Positions 36,273 through 41,735 of a stretch of 41,735 nucleotides of DNA are shown piece after piece (the stretch's first letter is position 1; every line of letters begins with the position of its first letter). Where the stretch lies: the NCBI GenBank assembly GCA_013140755.1, contig JABFSF010000050.1, forward strand, positions 1-41,735. Direction: 5' to 3'. This DNA is from Methylotenera sp. (GTDB lineage: Bacteria > Pseudomonadota > Gammaproteobacteria > Burkholderiales > Methylophilaceae). Below the pieces are notes generated by a model. The model was not told where the DNA came from. It saw only the letters and a program-made list of their open reading frames with translations, and ran no database searches. Made by a program: the position numbers and the translations under genes.

Positions 36273-37333
36273 TTTGCCACCTCGATACAAACGGCTGCCA
36301 CATCTGCGGTTGCATTGGGCTTACCTAATTTTTTAGCTGCAATCGCCATTTCCAAACACTGTTCACGCGTTAATCCGCGCAAAATATCGGCTAATGCTTC
36401 AACACTGAGTGCCTTTTGTTGCACTAAGATTGCTGCCCCTGACTCTGCTAAATAACTTGCATTGGTAGTTTGGTGGTCATCCACCGCCGCAGGGAAAGGC
36501 ACCATCAATGCGCCTAAGCCAATTGCAGAAACCTCTGCCACCGTGAGCGCACCTGCGCGGCAAATCACAAAATCTGCCCATGCGTACATTTCTGCCATAT
36601 TTTCAATATAGGCACGTGCCTCCACTACCACATCAGCTAACGCATAATTTTTTTTCAATGTCTCGATGTGTTTAACCCCAGACTGGTGAATTACTTGAGG
36701 TCGTTGCATTTCTGGTAACTGTGCAATCGCCTTTGGAATCACTTCATTCAATGCCTGTGCGCCTAAGCTGCCACCTACCACAAGCAAACGTAATACACCT
36801 GTGCGCCCCGCAAAACGTTGCTCTGGTTGCGCCTGTACCGTAATATCATTACGTACTGGATTACCAAGCAACTGCGCATCATCACCAAATGCGGTAGGGA
36901 ACGCCGCCAAAATACGCGTTGCAAGCTTCGCCAGCACTTTATTGGTTAGTCCAGCCACTGAATTTTGCTCGTGAATCACCAATGGAATTCCCAACAATTT
37001 CGCCATTAACCCACCTGGAAATGCAGCAAAACCGCCCATGCCTAGTACCACATTAGGTTGATGTTGTCTTATCGCACTTACACTTTGACTAAAAGCCTTT
37101 ATCAATTTCACTGGCAATAACAACCAGCCTAGAAAGCCTTTGCCACGCACGCCTTGCATGGTAATCATGGCTTTATGATAGCCTTTGCCTTCAATAAGGC
37201 GATTCTCCATCCCGCCTTCTGTGCACAGCCACACAATGTGCCAGCCCTGTGCTTGTAAAGCATCAGCTACCGCCATGGCTGGATACACATGTCCACCTGT
37301 ACCTCCTGCCATCACCATTAGGGTTTTACTCAT
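36269..37333 (-). CDS. murG: Undecaprenyldiphospho-muramoylpentapeptide beta-N-acetylglucosaminyltransferase
   Basis: MurG converts lipid I to lipid II on the cytoplasmic face of the membrane. The 354-aa protein has the GT28 motif [58 protein letters not shown], and the donor site [14 protein letters not shown]. It overlaps ftsW upstream and murC downstream, each by 4 bp. Confidence 0.98.
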   Translation of the reverse strand: MSKTLMVMAGGTGGHVYPAMAVADALQAQGWHIVWLCTEGGMENRLIEGKGYHKAMITMQGVRGKGFLGWLLLPVKLIKAFSQSVSAIRQHQPNVVLGMGGFAAFPGGLMAKLLGIPLVIHEQNSVAGLTNKVLAKLATRILAAFPTAFGDDAQLLGNPVRNDITVQAQPEQRFAGRTGVLRLLVVGGSLGAQALNEVIPKAIAQLPEMQRPQVIHQSGVKHIETLKKNYALADVVVEARAYIENMAEMYAWADFVICRAGALTVAEVSAIGLGALMVPFPAAVDDHQTTNASYLAESGAAILVQQKALSVEALADILRGLTREQCLEMAIAAKKLGKPNATADVAAVCIEVAK

Positions 37334-38493
37334 ACAGGTAATCCCTTCTGTAAGCGTCTGTTTTCAAAATCAATACGCAACAAAATCGCCATCGCAATAC
37401 AGTTAGCCAAAATGCCACTGCCGCCAAATGAGAGCAAAGGCAATGTCAGCCCTTTAGTTGGCAACAAGCCCATATTCACGCCCATGTTAATAATGCCTTG
37501 CACGCCTATCCACACACCTAAGCCTTGCGCCAATAAAGCACCAAAATAACGTTCGTTCTCTATTGCTTCTTTAGCAATGCCAAAAGCACGCATCACTATC
37601 CAAGCAAACAGTGCCACAACAGTGGTCACTCCAACAAAACCAAGCTCTTCCGCAATCACTGCCAATAAAAAATCAGTATGTGCTTCAGGTAAGTAAAGTA
37701 GCTTTTCAACGCTGGCACCTAAGCCCACACCAAGCCATTCGCCACGACCAAATGCAATTAGCGCGTGTGAAAGTTGGTAACCCTTACCATACGGATCTGC
37801 CCAAGGATCCATAAAACCAATTACACGTTCTAATCGGTACGGTGAGCTCCAAATCAAAAACACAAAACCTACCACGAGTAACACAATCAGCCCGCCAAAG
37901 ATACGTGCATTGATGCCACCCAACCAAAGAATAGAAATTGAAATAGCGGCAATTACAGCAAACGCACCAAAGTCTGGCTCACGTAATAACAATCCGCCTA
38001 CCACCAACATCACCATGAGCATTGGAAAGAAACCGTGCCTAAAGCTATCCATCACCGCCGCTTTGCGCACGGTGTAATCCGCCACGTACATCGCCGCAAA
38101 TAACTTCATCAACTCAGAAGGTTGCAGGTTAATCACAAACAATGACAACCAGCGGCGACTACCCCCAACCACACGACCAATGCCTGGAATCAGCACTAAA
38201 ACAAGCAATGCCAAGCCAATTAAAAATAAGTAAGGTGCCATTTTTTGCCACCAGGCCACGGGAATGTTAAACGCCACAAAAGCAGCACTTACGCTAATCA
38301 CAATAAAGACTGCTTGACGCACTAGGTAGTAACTGCTGTTATGCCCCACGGCTTTATCGGCCTCAGCAATGGCAATCGATGCGGAGTACACCATCACCAA
38401 GCCGATACCCAATAAAATCAGCGTAACCCAAAGCAAGCCCTGATCATAACTAGGTGCGTTTATGCGCTCGCGATTAAGCATGGTGGCAATCAT
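37330..38493 (-). CDS. ftsW: Septal peptidoglycan polymerase FtsW
   Basis: FtsW is the SEDS glycosyltransferase of the divisome. The 387-aa polytopic protein (about ten helices) has [34 protein letters not shown] with the SEDS signature, and [19 protein letters not shown], and ends with [15 protein letters not shown]. It overlaps murD upstream and murG downstream by 4 bp each. The partner transpeptidase gene ftsI would be expected beyond the right window edge. Confidence 0.97.
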   Translation of the reverse strand: MIATMLNRERINAPSYDQGLLWVTLILLGIGLVMVYSASIAIAEADKAVGHNSSYYLVRQAVFIVISVSAAFVAFNIPVAWWQKMAPYLFLIGLALLVLVLIPGIGRVVGGSRRWLSLFVINLQPSELMKLFAAMYVADYTVRKAAVMDSFRHGFFPMLMVMLVVGGLLLREPDFGAFAVIAAISISILWLGGINARIFGGLIVLLVVGFVFLIWSSPYRLERVIGFMDPWADPYGKGYQLSHALIAFGRGEWLGVGLGASVEKLLYLPEAHTDFLLAVIAEELGFVGVTTVVALFAWIVMRAFGIAKEAIENERYFGALLAQGLGVWIGVQGIINMGVNMGLLPTKGLTLPLLSFGGSGILANCIAMAILLRIDFENRRLQKGLPV

Positions 38494-39845
38494 GCGGCCT
38501 CCTTAATGCGGTTTACCGCATTCACAAACACCTCTGCACGATGCACATAGTTTTTGAACATATCAAAGCTGGCACAAGCGGGAGAGAGCAACACGGCATC
38601 GTCTTTTTGCGCCAGCTTTTTGGCGATATTCACAGCTTCAGGCAAATCGATTGCCCGATATAAGGCCACGCCCGTGCTCAACAACTCAGCCTCAATCAAT
38701 GGTGCATCCCGCCCAATCAGCACCACGGCACGAGCGTTATCTGCAACTGCTGCTTTTAAGGGAGAAAAATCTTGACCCTTACCATCACCCCCAGCAATGA
38801 GCACCACTTTTTGTGGCAAACCAGCCAGTGCCGCACAAGTAGCACCTACATTGGTGCCTTTTGAATCATCAAAATAATCCACATCATCAATATTGGCGAC
38901 CCACTCCACGCGATGTGGTAAGCCTTTAAAGTTGTATAGTGTTTGCATAATAGGTGCATAATCCAAACCGATACCACGACACAGTGCGATAGCAGCTAGG
39001 GCATTAGCAGCATTGTGTAAGCCTGCAATTTTTAAATCTTGCGTATTCATCAAATCATGTGTGCCGCAGCAAAGCCATGTAGCGTTTGCCACTTCGCGCA
39101 AACCGTAGCTCGTTTCATCTTCTGGAACATCTAATCCAAATGTCACTTGCACCAACTTAGGCCGCGCCATCAACATACTCCACGCATCATCGCGATTGAG
39201 CACTTGCAATTGAGCGTTATAAAAAATACGTGCTTTAGCAATAGCGTATTCCTGCATACCCGCATATCTATCCATGTGATCTTCAGATAAATTAAGCATG
39301 GTTGCAGCGTCAATGCGTAAGTTGCTGGTAGTTTCTAACTGAAAGCTCGATAGCTCTAACACGTAAACATCAGGTGTTTCCATACCAAGAGCCTCTAGCA
39401 CAGGCAAGCCAATATTGCCTGCTACAATAGTGTTTAAACCAGCCGCTTTACACATTTCACCTACCAAAGTAGTCACCGTGGTTTTACCATTAGCCCCTGT
39501 AATCGCAATCACCTTGGCATTGTGATTGCGATATTGTGCAAACAACTCCACATCACCAACCACTGTCACGCCTCGCGCAATCGCCGCTTGAATTTCAGGC
39601 TCAGCCAAAGGCACTCCAGGGCTCGCAACAACTAAATCTACATCTCTAAATAATGCCGCTGTGAATGCTCCCACGCTTACTTTTGCATCAGGAAACTCTG
39701 TTCTAAGTGCGTCTAAATTTGGCGGGTTATCACGTGAATCTGCCGCAGACAAGCGTGCGCTTTGCGCATGTAACCAGCGCAAAGCGGAGAGGCCTGTGTC
39801 ACCTAAGCCTAAAACCAACACGTTTTTGTCTTTAAGTTGCATCAT
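38490..39845 (-). CDS. murD: UDP-N-acetylmuramoylalanine--D-glutamate ligase
   Basis: MurD adds D-Glu to UDP-MurNAc-L-Ala. The 451-aa protein has [17 protein letters not shown], the ATP loop [28 protein letters not shown], and the C-terminal [20 protein letters not shown]. The start overlaps the mraY stop by one base (TAATG), and a second ATG follows immediately. All Mur-ligase motifs appear intact. Confidence 0.98.
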   Translation of the reverse strand: MMQLKDKNVLVLGLGDTGLSALRWLHAQSARLSAADSRDNPPNLDALRTEFPDAKVSVGAFTAALFRDVDLVVASPGVPLAEPEIQAAIARGVTVVGDVELFAQYRNHNAKVIAITGANGKTTVTTLVGEMCKAAGLNTIVAGNIGLPVLEALGMETPDVYVLELSSFQLETTSNLRIDAATMLNLSEDHMDRYAGMQEYAIAKARIFYNAQLQVLNRDDAWSMLMARPKLVQVTFGLDVPEDETSYGLREVANATWLCCGTHDLMNTQDLKIAGLHNAANALAAIALCRGIGLDYAPIMQTLYNFKGLPHRVEWVANIDDVDYFDDSKGTNVGATCAALAGLPQKVVLIAGGDGKGQDFSPLKAAVADNARAVVLIGRDAPLIEAELLSTGVALYRAIDLPEAVNIAKKLAQKDDAVLLSPACASFDMFKNYVHRAEVFVNAVNRIKEAA

Positions 39846-40954
39846 TACCTAATTTTTAAACTTGCCAAACCAATCAGCACCAACATCATGCTGATAATCC
39901 AAAAGCGCACCACAACTTGCGTTTCTTTCCAACCTTTTTGCTCATAGTGATGATGCAAAGGTGCCATCAAAAAAATGCGTTTGCCTACGCCTGTTTTCTT
40001 TTTGGTGTATTTAAAATAAGTGACCTGCGCGGCGACTGAGAAAGTCTCCATCACAAACACGCCACCCATGATGAATAAAATAATCTCTTGGCGCACAATG
40101 ACAGCCACCACGCCTAAAGCTGCCCCCAGTGCCAGCGCACCTACATCGCCCATAAACACTTCGGCTGGATAAGCGTTGAACCATAAAAAACCTAAACCTG
40201 CGCCCGCCATTGCTGCACAAAATACCAGCAGTTCACCTGCGCCCGCTACATAAGGAATACCTAAGTATTTTGAAAAATACAAATGCCCTGCCACATAAGC
40301 AAACACGCCCAAAGCACTCGCCACCATCACCGTAGGCATAATTGCAAGACCATCTAAACCATCGGTTAAATTCACCGCATTACTACTGCCTACAATCACC
40401 AAATAAGTCAGCACCATAAAACTCACCGCACTCAGTGGAATCACCCAGTGCTTAAAAAACGGCACAATAAGCGTAGTTTCAACAGGGGTTTTTGCCGTGT
40501 TATACAAAAATACCGCCACGATAATGCCAATCACACTTTGCCAAAAAAACTTCGCTTTTTCTGATAAACCTTTTGGATTTTTATAAACTACTTTGCGGTA
40601 GTCATCCACCCAACCAATTGCGCCAAAACCTAAAGTAGTCAACAGCACTACCCATACGAATCGGTTGTTTAAATCCACCCAAAGTAAAGTTGAAATGGCA
40701 ATTGCCACCAATATCAACGCGCCGCCCATTGTGGGTGTACCCGCTTTAATCAAGTGAGTTTGTGGGCCATCATCACGCACAGCTTGTCCGACCTTATACT
40801 CCGTAAGCTTGCGTATCATTGAAGGTCCCACAAGCAATGAAATAGCGAGTGCAGTGAGCATCGCCAAGACCGCGCGCAAGGTAATATAATCAAACACATA
40901 AAAGCCGCGTATATGCTGCGTTTTAGCCAACCACTGAAATAATTCCATTAACAT
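39845..40954 (-). CDS. mraY: Phospho-N-acetylmuramoyl-pentapeptide transferase
   Basis: MraY transfers phospho-MurNAc-pentapeptide to undecaprenyl phosphate, forming lipid I in the membrane. The 369-aa protein has about ten membrane segments, the aspartate motif [31 protein letters not shown], and [15 protein letters not shown]. The start at 40954 has a GAGG site 8 bp before it; an ATG two codons on is also in frame. It is directly adjacent to the murF stop. Confidence 0.98.
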   Translation of the reverse strand: MLMELFQWLAKTQHIRGFYVFDYITLRAVLAMLTALAISLLVGPSMIRKLTEYKVGQAVRDDGPQTHLIKAGTPTMGGALILVAIAISTLLWVDLNNRFVWVVLLTTLGFGAIGWVDDYRKVVYKNPKGLSEKAKFFWQSVIGIIVAVFLYNTAKTPVETTLIVPFFKHWVIPLSAVSFMVLTYLVIVGSSNAVNLTDGLDGLAIMPTVMVASALGVFAYVAGHLYFSKYLGIPYVAGAGELLVFCAAMAGAGLGFLWFNAYPAEVFMGDVGALALGAALGVVAVIVRQEIILFIMGGVFVMETFSVAAQVTYFKYTKKKTGVGKRIFLMAPLHHHYEQKGWKETQVVVRFWIISMMLVLIGLASLKIR

Positions 40955-41735
40955 TTAGTGTGCCTCTCCATTGTTTTGCTGTGTAGTAATAGCATTGACT
41001 ACGCGCTCCATTTTCATAAAGCGTGAACCTTTTACTAGCACCACCGATTTCTGATTCATTTCGTTTTTTATTGTATTGACCAACATGTCCACTTCGTTAA
41101 ATGCTTGTGCTTTTGCGCCAAACGCTTGCGCCGCTGCTTGACTGTTTTCACCCAGCGTATAAAAAACATCGATGCCTTTTTGCTTGGCATACGCGCCAAT
41201 TTCAGCGTGGAGCTTTAGGGCATCTACACCCAATTCCCCCATATCACCTATCACCAGTATTTTTGTGCCCGCTTGTATGGCAAGTACATCAATCGCCGCA
41301 CGCATGGAATCTGGATTAGCGTTATAAGTATCATCAATCACCACCGCATGATTTAAACCAGCCTTGCGTTGCAAACGCCCATTCACACCCGCAAAGTGTT
41401 CTAAGCCATATGCAATCTCTGCATTTGAAACACCTAGTGCATAAGCCACCGCGCTGGCTGCTAGCGCATTGCTAATGTTGTGTTTACCTTGCAGATGCAA
41501 CACAACACTATTTTTACCGTTTGGCGTGCTTAAACTCATTATGCCCAAACCATTATTTTCAACATGTTGTGCGCTAACATCCGCATTGATTTCAATACCA
41601 AATGTCACAATTTTTCTACTTGCATTTAAACCACACCAATATTCATCATAAGCATCATCCGCGTTAATGACCGCCACACCATCATGATCTAAGCCAGCAA
41701 AAATCTCCCCCTTAGCTTTGACAATATTGTCACGT
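40955..41735 (-). CDS. murF: UDP-N-acetylmuramoyl-tripeptide--D-alanyl-D-alanine ligase, 5' end beyond window
   Basis: MurF adds D-Ala-D-Ala to the UDP-MurNAc-tripeptide. The frame is open to the window edge: upstream of any internal start it reads DNIVKAKGEIFAGLDHDGVA, the known middle part of MurF. Further motifs are VINADD, LQGKHNISNALAASAVA, and VIDDTYNANPDSMRAAID, which place this as the central and C-terminal ligase domains, about 260 residues. The ATP loop lies outside the window. The gene order murF-mraY-murD is the standard division cluster. Confidence 0.96.
   Translation of the reverse strand, partial: RDNIVKAKGEIFAGLDHDGVAVINADDAYDEYWCGLNASRKIVTFGIEINADVSAQHVENNGLGIMSLSTPNGKNSVVLHLQGKHNISNALAASAVAYALGVSNAEIAYGLEHFAGVNGRLQRKAGLNHAVVIDDTYNANPDSMRAAIDVLAIQAGTKILVIGDMGELGVDALKLHAEIGAYAKQKGIDVFYTLGENSQAAAQAFGAKAQAFNEVDMLVNTIKNEMNQKSVVLVKGSRFMKMERVVNAITTQQNNGEAH

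Overview
The window looks like chromosomal DNA of a low-to-moderate-GC betaproteobacterium, most likely a methylotroph of the Methylophilaceae (Methylotenera-like). The evidence is the betaproteobacterial gene order (lepA-lepB-DUF4845-rnc-era-recO-pdxJ-acpS; argA/argB/slmA; a full division and cell-wall cluster ending in lpxC) together with a periplasmic PQQ-dependent alcohol dehydrogenase of XoxF type. The assignment is inferred from gene content and protein sequence, not from a database search. I found no tRNA, rRNA, CRISPR array, transposase or prophage.

Layout. Positions 1-7200 (minus strand): the 5' part of a D-hexose-6-phosphate mutarotase gene, ilvD, and an rnfABCDG operon without rnfE. 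7330-8220 (plus): a pair of half-size YeeE/YedE membrane proteins. 8220-10165 (minus): an M48 metallopeptidase and an AIM24/TIGR00266 protein. 10300-16783 (plus): a housekeeping run for translation (lepA), protein export (lepB), RNA processing and ribosome assembly (rnc, era), recombination (recO), pyridoxal phosphate synthesis (pdxJ) and acyl-carrier-protein activation (acpS). 16868-18763 (plus): a lone XoxF-like dehydrogenase. 18764-19128: a decayed region with a 30-codon remnant of trmL and several palindromic elements. 19129-24053 (plus): tcdA, an unusual argA, argB, a HAD nucleotidase, slmA and a small membrane protein. 24199-28599 (minus): cca, an NDUFA9-like reductase, a lytic transglycosylase and a tiny membrane protein. 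28645-41735 (minus): lpxC-ftsZ-ftsA-ftsQ-ddl-murB-murC-murG-ftsW-murD-mraY-murF, very tightly packed with several ATGA or TAATG stop/start overlaps; murF runs off the window.

The most interesting object is the arginine-pathway enzyme ArgA (N-acetylglutamate synthase, 544 aa). It carries an extra N-terminal XRE/Cro-type helix-turn-helix domain in one uninterrupted reading frame. Two matching 13-bp TGTAA-N3-TTACA-like sites, spaced exactly 30 bp apart, lie just upstream of its start. Together they suggest an enzyme that is also a DNA-binding autoregulator, comparable in logic to BirA, NadR or PutA. Other points worth a second look are an Rnf cluster without RnfE, a stand-alone lanthanide-type XoxF-like gene next to the trmL remnant, a 21-bp tandem duplication that forms the murB/ddl junction, and a compact branched-stem element between two convergent genes at about 24107-24167.
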